Part shown: positions 20,693 through 32,310 of the stretch, in pieces
Layout of the letters: each line of letters begins with the position of its first letter
Position numbering within the stretch: the first letter of the stretch is position 1
Source of the DNA: Pithys albifrons albifrons
Lineage: Eukaryota > Chordata > Aves > Passeriformes > Thamnophilidae
Direction: 5' to 3'
Assembly: GCF_047495875.1 (NCBI RefSeq)
Contig: NC_092486.1
Location: forward strand, 620,001-684,000
Length of the DNA stretch: 64,000 nucleotides
Position numbers and translations under genes: made by a program
Notes under the pieces: generated by a model
What the model saw: only the letters and a program-made list of their open reading frames with translations
Databases searched by the model: none
What the model was told of the DNA's origin: nothing

Positions 20693-21704
20693 TTGGATTT
20701 GGGATTTTTTTCCTGAAATTTGGGATTTTCCCTGTGGTGTTGCTGTAACAGAGTCATTTTTCTGATGAGTTCAAGCTGAAAAAAAACCATTTAGGGCAAA
20801 ATATCCTTGTAGGGAAAACAAGCCGTGACAATTCCCTCCAGCCCCAGGTCTGGGCTGGGCAGGGAGTCTGGAATGGATTCAGGTCCTGATTTTAATCTTG
20901 GAAGGAGGTTTTGTTATTCTCACTGAGCTCAGAGCTGTGTTTTATCCACCAGGGTTTGATTTGTGCTGACAGAGATGAGTCTAATTAATCTTAATAACTG
21001 CATTCTCATCCAGCTGGTCATTAATGGCAATTAATACTCGCTCTGGTCCCTCCCCACAGATCAGGCTCTGATTTATTATGGATTAAATCTGGGATTCAAC
21101 ACTCCACAGCAATTTTCTCTCCAGAGCCCATTTTTCTCCTTCTTGGGGGTTTCATCTCTGCCAGCAGCACTCGGCACAACTTTGCAGTGTTTATGCAGAG
21201 CCTCAGCAGGATTTGCTGGTTCAGTTTGTGCCAAAACTGTGAGTTTATCAAACCTTCAGTCCCTCATTCCTGGGCAGCCCCAGCAGAGGCTCAGGGGCTC
21301 CCAGTCTGTGCTGGTTTGCACTGGGAGAAACTGGTGGAGAGGCTGCTGGGGCCACTCTTTTGGGGTTCATCCTCCTGCCCCAGAGCCAGGAAGTGTTTTT
21401 GAAGCTCTGTCTGCAGGTTCAGTCCCTGCTTTGGCAGCTGGGGGAGGTCAGGACTGGGGTTGGCCACAGACTCATTGCCAGGGGGATGCAGAGCTGGGAG
21501 GCTCCTCCTGGTGCACTCTGGGGATGTAAGAGGGAAAAAAGGTCTGGGAGAAACAGAGCTGAGCTCAATATTTGAGGCTGAACTTCACCTCTGGGTGATA
21601 CCCAAGGCTTAAGCTCAGGATTAAGGCTCCTGCAGTCCTGGATCAGGGGTGGGAAGGTGAGGGGTGGGAGGCTTTGGAGGCAGCAGGATGGTTGGGGTGG
21701 GAAA
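20693..21704. other. No gene recognised
   Basis: About 1 kb without arrays, one of the longer single-copy-looking stretches. AT-rich words near 20975-21035 (TCTAATTAATCTTAATAACT) stand out, but I see no exon. Confidence 0.4.
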
Positions 21705-22145
21705 ATAACATTCCCTGCCCTGATTCCAGGTGTCATCCCCTGCCCTGATCCCATGAGTTATTCCCTGCCCTGATCCCAGGTGTCATTCCCTGCCCTGATC
21801 CCATGAGTTATTCCCTGCCCTGATCCCAGGTATCATTCCCTGCCCTGATTCCCGGTGTCATTCCCTGCCCTGATTCCCGGTGTCATTCCCTGCCCTGATT
21901 CCCGGTGTCATTCCTTGCCCTGATCCCATGAGTTATTCCCTGCCCTGATCCCAGGTGTCATTCTCTGCCCTGATTCCCGGTGTCATTCCCTGCCCTGATC
22001 CCATGAGTTATTCCCTGCCCTGATTCCCGGTGTCATTCCCTGCCCTGATCCCATGAGTTATTCCCTGCCCTGATTCCCGGTGTCATTCCCTGCCCTGATT
22101 CCCGGTGTCATTCCCTGCCCTGATCCCATGAGTTATTCCCTGCCT
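21705..22145. repeat. 25-bp minisatellite, second locus
   Basis: About 17 units of TTCCCTGCCCTGATTCCC with GGTGTCA or ATGAGTTA endings, the same family as 17201-17445. A unit pair (GGTGTCA plus ATGAGTTA) is itself repeated. Confidence 0.95.
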
Positions 22146-22304
22146 GGGGCTGGGTCAGGACGAGGCTGCAGGAAGGGGATGCTCCAGGGACTGGGTTTAG
22201 CCCAAGCTCAGCCTCAATTCCCTCCTGCTTGGCCTTGGAGTGTCTCGTGCCCTGATTGGCACTCAGGGAAGCACCAAAGGAGGGACTGGAATGGTTTGGT
22301 TCAT

Positions 22305-22962
22305 TTTCTGTGGGAATGGGATCAGGATTGTCCAAACCCTGGGAATGGGATCAGATTGTCCTGGGAATGGGATCAGGATTGTCCAGGGAATGGGATCAGG
22401 ATTGTCCAATGCCCGGGAATGAGATCAGGATTGTCCAAAGCCTGGGAATGGGCTCAGGATTGTCCAAGGCCTGGGAATGGGATCAGGATTGTCCAAGGCC
22501 TGGGAATGGGGTCAGGATTGTCCAAAGCCTGGGAATGGGCTCAGGATTGTCCAAGCCCTGGGAATGGGATCAGGATTGTCCAAGGCCTGGGAATGGGATC
22601 AGGATTGTCCAAAGCCTGGGAATGGGATCAGGATTGTCCAAAGCCTGGGAATGGGATCAGGATTGTCCAAGGCCTGGGAATGGGGTCAGGATTGTCCAAG
22701 GCCTGGGAATGGGGTCAGGATTGTCCAAAGCCTGGGAATGGGATCAGGATTGTCCAAAGCCTGGGAATGGGATCAGGATTGTCCAAGGCCTGGGAATGGG
22801 ATCAGGATTGTCCAAAGCCTGGGAATGGGCTCAGGATTGTCCAAAGCCTGGGAATGGGATCAGGATTGTCCAAAGCCTGGGAATGGGATCAGGATTGTCC
22901 AAGCCCTGGGAATGGGCTCGGGATTGTCCAAGGCCTGGAAATGGGGTCAGGATTGTATCCCT
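22305..22962. repeat. 29-bp minisatellite GGGAATGGGATCAGGATTG
   Basis: About 22 units of GGGAATGGG(A/C)TCAGGATTG followed by TCCAAAGCCT or TCCAAGGCCT. The first units are shorter and irregular. Confidence 0.96.
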
Positions 22963-23588
22963 GAGCTGAGCAGAGCTGGTTTCTCCTCAGGGCTGGAATT
23001 CAGGCTGGAATGGTTGGGAAAAACCAGGAGCTGGTCAGGAATTGGAGCCAAAACTGAGGCTTTGGGGTTGGTGTTGGTTTTATGGAGTGGATCAGTCCAG
23101 GCTTGGGCATGTCCTGCAGGGAAGGAGCTTGGAATGATCCTGTGTTTCTCCTTCCAGGAATTTCCTCCCATTCCCAGGCTCTGCTTTAGCAGCTTAACCC
23201 TCCTGGAGCCCCTGAATTATCCCCCCTGAATCCCTGGAATTTGCTGCAGGAAGAGGCAGCTCCCTGTGACATCCCCAGGGATGGGGCCATCCCTCCTGTG
23301 GCAGTTTGGGCTGGAAAATCCCAGCAAATCCCACAGGGAATGTCTGGGATGGAATTACAGCTGCTGAGTGCCTGTGGCTCCATTCCCACAACAACCTCAG
23401 GGACTCTGTGGGTTTAAAACAGCAAATTTGCACAATTAAAGGGGAAAAAAATTAACAACAAAAAAGGGAATAATTTGGGAATGATTAAACCAGGGAAGGC
23501 TGGGCTTTCCCCTCAAGCTACTGGATAATTCCTGGATAATTTGGTGTATTTGACCAGGAATGGCATGGAATCCACACAGCAGAGAGTC
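22963..23588. other. No gene recognised
   Basis: Single-copy-looking sequence between the 29-bp array and CR1 copy 2. No supported feature. Confidence 0.4.
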
Positions 23589-24600
23589 AAGGGCTGATTC
23601 CAATGGGATGGAGTTCACCAAGGCCAAGTGCAGGTCCTGCCCTTTGGCCACCCCAAGCCCTGCAGAGCTCCAGGCTGGGCACAGAGTGGCTGGAGAGCAG
23701 CCAGGCAGAGGGACCTGGGGGGACTGAGGGACAGGAAGCTCAACAGGAGCCACCAGTGTGCCCAGGTGGCCAAGAAGGCCAAGGGGATCCTGGCCTGGAT
23801 CCAAACTAGCGTGGCCAGCAGGCCCAGGGCAGTGACCCTTCCCCTGGACTCTGCCTTGGGGAGGCCACACCTTGAGTGTTGTGTTCAGTTCTGGGCCCCT
23901 CAGTTGAGGCAAGAGATTGAGGGGCTGGAGCGGGGCCAGAGAAGAGCAACGAGGCTGGAGAAGGGACTGGATGTGGCACTGAGTGTCCTCTGAAACACCT
24001 CCAGGGATGGAGAATCCACCATGTCTTGATCCAACCCCACTGTGATCACCAGCCCAGGGCACTGAGTGCCAGAGTGATCCCAGTGGGGTTGGATCAAGGG
24101 TTGGGCTTGATGATCTCAGAGGTCTCTTCCAACCCAAGTGAGAAGAGCAACGAGGCTGGAGAAGGGACTGGAGCACAAGTGCTGTGGGGAGAGGCTGAGG
24201 GAGCTGGGGGTGTTTAGCCTGGAGAAGAGGAGGCTCAGAGGTGACCTCAGCACTGTCTGGAACTGCCTGAAGGGAAGTTGTGGCCAGCTGGGGGTTGGTC
24301 TCTTCTCCCAGGCACTCAGCAATAGGACAAGGGGGCACGATGGGCTCAAGCTCTGCCAGAGGAAACTGAAGTTGGAGAGCAGAAAGAAATTCTTTGCAGA
24401 GAGAGTGCTCAGGGATTGGAATGGGCTGCCCAGAGAGGGGGTGGATTCCCCATCCCTGGAGGGTTTGAAACTGAGCTTGGCCGTGGCACTGAGTGCCATG
24501 ATCTGGTAAAGGGACTGGAGTTGGACCAAGGGTTGGACTCGATGATCTCAGAGGGCTTTTCCAACCCAATCCATTCTGTGATTCTGTGATTCTATGATTC
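23589..24600 (+). mobile_element. CR1 LINE copy 2, 5'-truncated
   Basis: Begins abruptly at GGGCTGATTCCAATGGGATG, inside the segment that follows the catalytic box in copy 1, and runs to TTCTGTGATTCTGTGATTCT near 24599. It is nearly identical to copy 1, shares the 168-bp insert (33-bp repeats starting at about 23939 and 24140) and has the same broken frames. Translations [25 protein letters not shown] and [14 protein letters not shown] identify the C-terminus of CR1 ORF2. Confidence 0.93.
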
Positions 24601-25009
24601 AATCCCAGCCCAGGAGGGAGAATCGGGAATACCAATCCCCATTTGCCAAGGGGAGATTTGGGTCTGGATCTCACACAGTCCCTGGGGGAGCCCTGAGCTC
24701 TTTTTACTCTGAGTTAGTTTTAGGTTTGAGTTGTTTTTAGGGTTTAGTTCTTTTCAGTTTGAGTTATTTTTAGAGCTGAGACATTTTTAGTTTGAGTTAA
24801 TTTTAGGTTTTATTTGAGGTGTTATTTTTAACTTTGGGCCCCCATGGAATGAGGTTTGTATTTGCTGTGGGTCAATTAATGAGGGTTTGTAACGGAGAGA
24901 ACTGCAGAGACTCCGTGTTTGGGGAATCCTTTGGGGCTCTGAGTTTTCCCCACTGTTATGGGGTCACCCAGGTGGGCCTAGATTTGGGCTCTGGAGTTTG
25001 GACTAGGCC
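24601..25009. other. Degenerate T-rich repeats, no gene
   Basis: From about 24705 to 24830 loose GTTTGAGTTATTTTTAG-like units occur four or five times. The remainder has no recognisable feature. Confidence 0.5.
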
Positions 25010-25326
25010 GAAGCTGTCAGCTGACCTGAGCTGGGCTGAGCCAACAGCTGACCTGAGCTGGGCTGAGCTCACAGCTGACCTGAGCTGGGCTGAGCCAACA
25101 GCTGACCTGAGCTGGGCTGGGCTAACAGCTGACCTGAGCTGGGCTGAGCTCACAGCTGACCTGAGCTGGGCTGAGCCAACAGCTGACCTGAGCTGGGCTG
25201 AGCTCACAGCTGACCTGAGCTGGGCTGAGCCAACAGCTGACCTGAGCTGGGCTGAGCCAACAGCTGACCTGAGCTGGGCTGAGCTCACAGCTGACCTGAG
25301 CTGGGCTGAGCCAACAGCTGACCTCT
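25010..25326. repeat. 27-bp minisatellite, CAGCTGACCTGAGCTGGGCT
   Basis: About 12 units of CAGCTGACCTGAGCTGGGCT followed by GAGCCAA or GAGCTCA. The two endings alternate almost regularly. Each unit has a CAGCTG E-box. Confidence 0.97.
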
Positions 25327-26210
25327 TCTAGCCAGTACTTTTGTACTCCATCCCACACTATGGCATCATCTCCAGGGCAGTAGGAACCAGTGTGGGAGTG
25401 GTTAAGGCAGTCACTTCTCAGCCTCCTCTTGGGAGGACGCACGATGCTGTCCCAGGGGGGATGGAGAGGACCAGGCCCACCACTGGCTCACAGGGTACCT
25501 CAGGAAAGTAAAATGTGTTGTTCTGGGTCTCTCCTTTCTGCTTGGGTTTGTCTCCCTGGGGAATAAGTTTCTTCTTAAGTAATGTGTAGTTAGGACAGTA
25601 GAATTTGTGTGTTGGTTAAGAAGTTGAGGTGGGGAACTTGTTGTTGCAGACTTGTGTGAGTGAATATTTGTACTCTCTTCTAATTGTCTTTTTCTTTCTG
25701 TGAAAAATATATGTAGATTTAGTATAAATGCAGTTTGAAGTGTGTTTTTTTTTCCTTTCCCCTCTCTTTTCCTCCCTTTCCCTGGTGTTAGGAGGGAGGC
25801 TTTTCTCTCTGTGCTTGGGGGGGTTGGCAGTTGCTGATCTCAAACCAAGACACCCACTCGCAGTTTGCACAGCAAATGGAATCCAATCCCTGTTCTCCTG
25901 AGTCTCGTGAGCTGTTCAATGATTTTTAAAGTCAGGAGAAGGCAAAGCTGCCAGTGAGGAGCTCCAACTTCATTTTCACCCACAACTTCTGTGCTGCCAA
26001 ACCCCAGTTTTGGGGGTCACAAGCCCAGCAGTGTCCGTGGCCTTTGGCACTTCCAGCCCAAACTATTTGGCTCCAGTCAGGGGGTCTCAGGTGGTTCCCC
26101 AGCCCAGCTGAGCTCTGTGTGTTCCCATCCAGCTCCACAGCACCAGCACTCAGCAAGTCACAAAGAGAGTGAAAAACAGGGAAAAAAGTACCCCCGGGAA
26201 TGAGGCCCTT
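25327..26210. other. No gene recognised
   Basis: Mixed composition, AT-richer between 25600 and 25750 with T-rich runs. No exon or element end is supported. Confidence 0.4.
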
Positions 26211-26352
26211 GGAGGAGGAGGAGGAGGAGGAGGAGGAGGAGGAGGAGGAGAAGGAGAAGCAGGAGAAGGAGGGGGAGGAGGAGGAGGAGGAGGAGGAGGA
26301 GGAGGAGGAGGAGGAGGAGGAGGAGGAGGAGGAGGAGGAGGAGGAGGAGGAA
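26211..26352. repeat. (GGA)n trinucleotide tract
   Basis: About 47 GGA/GAG triplets broken by a short AGAAGGAGAAGCAGGAGAAG-like stretch near 26251. Long Gly, Glu, Pro or Ser runs in its six frames are artefacts. Confidence 0.98.
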
Positions 26353-26591
26353 TAAGAAGCTCTGGGACATCCAAGCCTGGCAAAGACCAACGAGGGTGAC
26401 GTGTCCCATCTCCCTCATGGAACTGGAGGAGGGGGAAGTTTGGTGCTTCCCAAAGGGATAACAGGGGGTTGTGGAGAACCCCCAGGATGGAAAAGTGATG
26501 GATCCTGACCCAGGGACAGGCTGGAGAGGGACTGAACCACAGAAATTGCTTTGGTCCACGTCCCTTCCCCCACTGCTGAGTTGCCAGCCCA

Positions 26592-26988
26592 GCCCTTCCC
26601 TTCCCAAACCTTCCCAAACCTTCCCTTCCCCTTCCCAAACCTTTCCCTTCCCTTCCCAAACCTTCCCTTCCCAAACCTTCCCTTCCCAAACCTTCCCTTC
26701 CCCTTCCCAAACCTTTCCCTTCCCTTCCCTTCCCTTCCCTTCCCTTCCCTTCCCTTCCCTTCCCTTCCCTTCCCAAACCTTCCCAAACCTTCCCTTCCCT
26801 TCCCAAACCTTCCCAAACCTTCCCAAACCTTCCCAAACCTTCCCAAACCTTCCCAAACCTTCCCTTCCCAAACCTTACCTTCCCAAACCTTCCCTTCCCT
26901 TCCCAAACCTTCCCTTCCCAAACCTTCCCTTCCCTTCCCAAACCTTCCCTTCCCTTCCCAAACCTTCCCTTCCCGGCTCCCTTCCCAG
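26592..26988. repeat. CTTCCC/CTTCCCAAAC pyrimidine tract
   Basis: Consists of TTCCC pentamers and TTCCCAAACC decamers. It is a pure CTTCC run near 26715-26770 and otherwise interspersed. The + strand is pyrimidine-rich, opposite to the purine-rich GGA tract 240 bp upstream. Confidence 0.97.
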
Positions 26989-27539
26989 CTCTTCCCGCCC
27001 TCCTCCTCCTGCAATCCGTGTTTTCCAAGTCAGCAAATTGCCCTTTAATGCTCCGCTTTGGTTCCTGCTCCTCCTTTCCCAGCGGTCCCTGGGGACGCTC
27101 CTCACTCCTGGGAGCGGCTCCTGCTCCTCCCGCTGCTCCGGGGTCAGACCCTGCCGGGCCGGGATGTGCAGGGGGAAAACCCCCTGTCTGCCGCTTGGAT
27201 CACTGCCCTGGGGGGTGGGATGAGACATTTGGCTCCAGGGACCCCCTGAATCCGCTCTGGGAGAGAAAATTCAGGGAGAGGTCCAGGAGCTGAGAGAAGG
27301 GTGGGGAGAGATCCCTCCTGGATCCCCATCACGGGCACGACAGACCCGAACTGGGGATGGGAATTGAATTTGTCACCAACAGAATCGGAGCAGGACGAGG
27401 AGAAGTAAAAACAGACCTTAAAAAGCACCTTCCCTCCTCCCCTCTCCCCTCCCAAAGGTCAGGAATGGGAGTCACGGGCAGCTCATCCCAGACTGTTCCT
27501 GCTGCTGCTGCTCAGGGACAGGGGGCAGAGTCCCTCCCC
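26989..27539. other. No gene recognised
   Basis: GC-rich spacer including a stretch around 27080-27170 with several CTCC words. No exon supported. Confidence 0.4.
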
Positions 27540-28172
27540 TGCTCCAGTGGGAATCCATCCCATGGGAGACAGTTCTGTGGGAGCTGCTCCAGTGGGAATC
27601 CATCCCATGGGAGACAGTTCTGTGGGAGCTGCTCCAGTGGGAATCCATCCCATGGGAGACAGTTCTGTGGGAGCTGCTCCAGTGGGAATCCATCCCATGG
27701 GAGACAGTTCTGTGGGAGCTGCTCCAGCGGGAATCCATCCCATGGGAGACAGTTCTGTGGGAGCTGCTCCAGCGGGAATCCATCCCATGGGAGACAGTTC
27801 TGTGGGAGCTGCTCCAGTGGGAATCCATCCCATGGGAGACAGTTCTGTGGGAGCTGCTCCAGTGGGAATCCATCCCATGAGAGACAGTTCTGTGGGAGCT
27901 GCTCAAGTGGGAATCCATCCCATGGGAGACAGTTCTGTGGGAGCTGCTCCAGTGGGAATCCATCCCATGGGAGACAGTTCTGTGGGAGCTGCTCCAGTGG
28001 GAATCCATCCCATGGGAGACAGTTCTGTGGGAGCTGCTCCAGTGGGAATCCATCCCATGGGAGACAGTTCTGTGGGAGCTGCTCCAGTGGGAATCCATCC
28101 CATGGGAGACAGTTCTGTGGGAGCTGCTCCAGTGGGAATCCATCCCATGGGAGACAGTTCTGTGGGAGCTGC
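27540..28172. repeat. 45-bp minisatellite, 14 nearly identical units
   Basis: Exact 45-bp period with units GCTCCAGTGGGAATCCATCC, CATGGGAGACAGTTCTGTGG and GAGCT joined. Only a handful of substitutions are visible (AGCGGG twice, CATGAGAG once, GCTCAAG once), so homogenisation is recent. Since 45 is a multiple of three, all frames stay open by default. Confidence 0.98.
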
Positions 28173-28194
28173 TGCACTGTGGGTCACTTATCCA

Positions 28195-28470
28195 TGGGGT
28201 CAGTCCTTCAGGAGCTGCTCCAGGTCCCTTTTCCATAAGGTCAGTTCTTCAGGAGCTGCTCCAGGTCCCTTTTCCATGGGGTCAGTTCTTCAGGAGCTGC
28301 TCCAGGCCCCTTTTCCATGGGGTCAATCCTTCAGGAGCTGCTCCAGGTCCCTTTTCCATGGGGTCAGTTCTTCAGGAGCTGCTCCAGGTCCCTTTTCCAT
28401 GGGGTCAGTTCTTCAGGAGCTGCTCCAGGCCCCTTTTCCATGGGGTCAATCCTTCAGGAGCTGCTCCAAG
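28195..28470. repeat. 41-bp minisatellite, about 6.5 units
   Basis: Units of GGTCAGTTCTTCAGGAGCTG plus CTCCAGG(T/C)CCCTTTTCCATG, starting near 28198 and every 41 bp. They share AGTTCT and GAGCTGCTCCAG with the adjacent 45-bp array. Confidence 0.96.
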
Positions 28471-28504
28471 GTGGGTCACCATTCCATGGCTCCCCACTGC
28501 CAGA

Positions 28505-28740
28505 GGGCAGGGATAGGTGGGATATTGGGAAGGGATTCCTGGCTGTGAGGGTGGGGAGGGGCTGGGATGGCATTCCCAGAGAAGCTGTGGCTGCCCCATC
28601 CCTGGGAGTGTCCCAGGCCAGGCTGGAGCCCCCTGGGACAGTGGGAGGTGCCCCTGGGACAGTGGGAGGTGCCCCTGCCCAGGGCAGGGCTGGCACTGGG
28701 TGGGCTTTGAGGTCTCTCCAATCCAACCCATTCCATCCCC
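28505..28740 (+). mobile_element. CR1 3'-end fragment
   Basis: AGAAGCTGTGGCTGCCCCAT, then CCTGGGAGTGTCCCAGGCCA, then GGTCTCTCCAATCCAACCCA follow the order of the CR1 ORF2 end and 3' UTR. At 28632-28677 a 21-bp CTGGGACAGTGGGAGGTGCCC word is duplicated in tandem. Confidence 0.75.
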
Positions 28741-29404
28741 CAAAGGAGCTTTGGGCTCTTTCCTTCCCCAGCCCCTGAGGCTGGAGGAGGACCAGGCAGT
28801 GCTGCACCTTCAAATGTCACTGCCTGGAATTCTGCAGGCCCCAGATCCAGATTTTTGACCCCAAATCCCACCCCAAAATCCCCCCCAGGTCCTTTCCCCT
28901 CTGGCTCAGGTGTGTCCTGGGACTCCTCCTTACCCCAAACACCAATAAATCTGATTTAAGCTCCTCTTTTTGCTCCCTGGGGGCAAAATTCCACCTCTGA
29001 ATGCAATCCCAGTGAAGCAGAGTTGATATTCCAGGGAATCCCACCCTGGGGAAGGAGCAGCATCTTCCCTGCTGGGTCCTCCCCAGGGTCTGGAATGTTC
29101 TCCTACAGCCTCATTGAATTGTGCCAGGGCACTTCCCACCTGTGGGGTGGGAATTGAATCCCCATCCTGTGGGAATTGGAGGGTGGAAAAGCCCTCCGGG
29201 AGCAGCTCCACCCGCCTGAGGGGCCCAAATTTGGGCTGGGGGGGACAAATCCAGGGATCTGCAGGTCCCTCTGGGATCAGGAGCTGAGTCATCCCTCCCT
29301 GGTTAATCATTGCTGGGGCTGCCCTGCCGGGAGGGGCAGGCTGGTAATAATTAACCCGCTAATTAAGGGTTTGATCCGCTCCACACCCACCCCCAGCACT
29401 GCCA
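28741..29404. other. No gene recognised
   Basis: Single-copy-looking sequence. No array or exon is supported. Confidence 0.4.
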
Positions 29405-30035
29405 GAGTGGGAAAACCATTCAGGAATAACCCCCTGGGAAAAGGAATAACCTCCTGGGAAAACCATCCAGGAATAACCCCCTGGAAAAGGAATAACCCCC
29501 TGGGAAAACCATCCAGGAATAACCCCCTGGGAAAACCATTCAGGAATAACCCCCTGAAAAAAACATTCAGGAATAACCCCCTGGAAAAAACATTCAGGAA
29601 TAACCCACTGGGGAAAAGGAATAATCTCCTGGGAAAACCATCCAGGAATAACCCCCTGGGAAAAAACATTCAGGAATAACCCCCTGGAAAAACTATTCAG
29701 GAATAACCTCCTGGGAAACCCATCCAGGAATAGCCCCCTGGGAAAAAACATTCAGGAATAACCCCCTGGAAAAACCACTAAGGAATAACCCACTGGGGAA
29801 AACATTCAGGAATAACTCCTTGGGAAAACTATTCAGGAATAACCTCCTGGGAAAACCACTCAGGAATAACTCCCTGGAAAAACCATCAAGGAATTATCCA
29901 CTGGGAAAACCATTTAGGAATAACCTCCTGGGAAAAAACATTTAGGACTAACTTGCTGGGAAAACCATTCAGGAATATACCTTGGGAAACTATTCAGGAA
30001 TAACCCCCTGGAAAAACCATTCCGAAATAACCTCC
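29405..30035. repeat. ~26-bp minisatellite GGAATAACCCCCTGGGAAAA
   Basis: About 24 units of GGAATAACC(C/T)CCTGG(G)AAAA followed by CCATTCA, CCATCCA or CATTCA. Variation increases towards the right end. Confidence 0.96.
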
Positions 30036-30407
30036 TGCTCTTCCCGCCCCCCTTCCTGCTCCCCCTGCACCAACATCCCTTCGGAGCGAGGGAAATAGAG
30101 TTTAAATCTGGGATTTATTCCCCTTGGAACTGCGGGATTTTGGAGCTCTGCTGCCCCTCCCTCGTGCCCAGCGAGGCTTCTCCATTATCTGCCCGTTATG
30201 GAGCAATTAAAGGGTATTTAAGGTCGGGTCCTGCCCACTCATCTCTCTGAATCCAAAGGGAAAAGCCTCCGGAAGAGCTTTGCTGCTTCATCATCCCTCT
30301 GGTACAGGGGAAAGGAGGGAATTCAATTTGCTTCGCTTGGGGAAGGAAAAACAAACAAAAACAAAGGAAAAGTCAAATTTAAAGATCACTGAGCTCCTGG
30401 TGAAGGG
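30036..30407. other. No gene recognised
   Basis: Spacer with an A-rich AAACAAACAAAAACAAAGG run near 30350. No exon is supported. Confidence 0.4.
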
Positions 30408-30485
30408 AATTTTATCACAGAGAGGTTTGGGTTGGGAAGGACCTGAAATATCCTCGAGTTCAACTCCCTGCCGTGGGCTGGAATA
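30408..30485 (-). mobile_element. CR1 3'-tail fragment
   Basis: AGGTTTGGGTTGGGAAGGAC followed by CTCGAGTTCAACTCCCTGCC is an antisense CR1 terminus. Confidence 0.65.
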
Positions 30486-30771
30486 GCTTGGAATGATTAA
30501 AAAATTCCAGTTAAAGTGTTTTTCAGGGGAATAAAATCACAGTGGTGAGCCCAGGTCTGAATGACAGCAAAAAAAATCAGCCCGTGGGAAGCAAATCTCT
30601 CCTTTCCTGAGAATTGGAAGGGGCTGATCAAAGCACTTGGAGAGTTTTGTTGCCCTTTCCATCCCTGCAGGAACAGACCTTGGAGTTTTGGGCAGGAATT
30701 GGGCAGCAGAAGGAGCCCCTTGTGGAATATTGTGGAGAAATGGCCCCATTGGAGATTTGAGGGGTCAGAGA
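30486..30771. other. No gene recognised
   Basis: Short spacer between a CR1 tail and LTR copy 2. No feature supported. Confidence 0.4.
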
Positions 30772-31490
30772 TGTCCCAGTGGAGCAGGTGGGCCCAGTTT
30801 GTCCCAGTGTGGGGGTGCCCAAAGCTGGGCATTCCAAACCCTCTGGGCCATTGCCCAGCAACTGTTCCCAAGGGCCCATTGGCAGCAGCTGCCCAGGGCA
30901 CAGCTGAGCCCTCAGGCTGGGAGCTGGCTGGGAAAGAAGCCTGGCAGAGGAGCTGGGAGAACTGCCCTGCAGGGACTCCTTGGCACCTCCACACCCACCT
31001 GAGGGCTCAGCTCTGCTCAGGGGCCAGCAACGAGTCCAAAATCCCCCCTGAGTGCCAGAGTCAGATCCCCCAGGGTGGAACTCCCTGCCCTGGGGGAGGC
31101 ACTGGGGGCTCCCACCCAAACCTGAGGGGAGACAATCTTGGCCTTTGGGCACCTCTGGCACCACTCCTGGCATCCAGAGCAGGAGCAGACCCTGCACAGG
31201 AGGAGCCCCCCACTCTCCACCAGACTCTGCCATCATCTGCACCAACAGCTTTGTCCCCTCCTTTGCCTTTGGCCTCGGGGGAACCACGTGGGGCTCAGCA
31301 CAGGGGCCACCAAACCCCCCTGTGTTTGTGCCCCAGGGGGCTGGGTTAGACTGCTGGGCTTGGGGGTTAAACCCAATTGCTCTTTGGGCCACTGCATTGA
31401 TTGCAATGTTGGTATTAAATTGTAACTCTGACTTAGAATCTCTTCTGTGCTGGGTTCATTTCTCCTGCTGGGTCACCTTTAACCAGCACA
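30772..31490 (+). mobile_element. Solo LTR copy 2, 719 bp, + orientation
   Basis: Runs TGTCCCAGTGGAGC... to ...AACCAGCACA with TG...CA ends. It is the reverse complement of copies 1 and 3 and of equal length. An ATTAAA motif lies about 90 bp before the 3' end. Flanks AGAGA (30767-30771) and AGGGA (31491-31495) differ at one of five bases, which could be a mutated target duplication. There is no proviral interior. Confidence 0.83.
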
Positions 31491-32310
31491 AGGGAGAAGG
31501 AGCCTGAAATCCCTGGAATGACCCAAAACTTTCCAGTGAATAAGTCCCTTAAATATGGCTTCAGATGAAGGTGGGAATGGAGCTTTTCCTGTGCTTTGAT
31601 CTGCTCTCCATGTGCTGCCCCAGCCCCTCTGGGTTTGGAGGAACTCCCCCTCCTCCCTTCTCCTCTGGCACACTGAGCTGAATTCTGAATTCAGAAGTTA
31701 CCAGGGATTCATCTGACCCCTCAGTGCACAAACTGTGGGAAAACTGGAAATTCTGTGGGAAAAACTGGAAATTCTGTTGGAAAAACAAGAGGAAAGTTGT
31801 GGGGACAAGTGGGATTTTCTTAATTTGTTGTTGAATTGACTGTTCTGGTTCATGGAGGAAAGGGCGGAGGAGACACATCCCACCTCCCTCCAAATGTCCC
31901 ATCCAGTGCTGGATGTTGGGATTTCTTCCTCCAGGGTGACAGGAACTGCTCCCTGCTGGTGATGCTGTTGCTGTTTTCCTCCTTTCCCTGAAACTGCTGC
32001 TCCAAACCAGCCCCAACTGCCCCAAAGTTCATTTTGGAGAAGCAGCTCCAACACATTCCAAGTTCATTTTTGGGCAGCCTGAAAAAATGGGTGGAAATTT
32101 CACTTCTGGCTCTGCTTGTTGGGGCTGATCAGAGCCAGTTTGGTTCAATCATGGCCTGAAATGTCATTTTGGGGCATGTTTTTCGGCCCAGTGTCACCTC
32201 CTGAGGTGTGAAAGCCTCAGTGTTTGGGCTTTGCTGCTTTTGATGATTGGAAAACTCTCCTTTCAACTCATGTATTGAAAGGAAAGGGATGGGAGCTCTG
32301 CTGGGATGAG
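31491..32310. other. No gene recognised
   Basis: Single-copy-looking sequence with short direct repeats such as GGGAAAAACTGGAAATTCTG near 31755. No exon is supported. Confidence 0.4.

Noticed and set aside
26150..27028. Poly-Pro, poly-Ser, poly-Gly and Gly-Arg-Glu-Lys repeat proteins
   Set aside because: These are translations of GGA and CTTCC tracts with no supporting gene structure.
27357..28548. Cys/Ser/Gly-rich repeat protein resembling a structural protein
   Set aside because: The 45-bp unit is a multiple of three, so any frame stays open. Units vary at synonymous and non-synonymous sites alike, and both strands are open.
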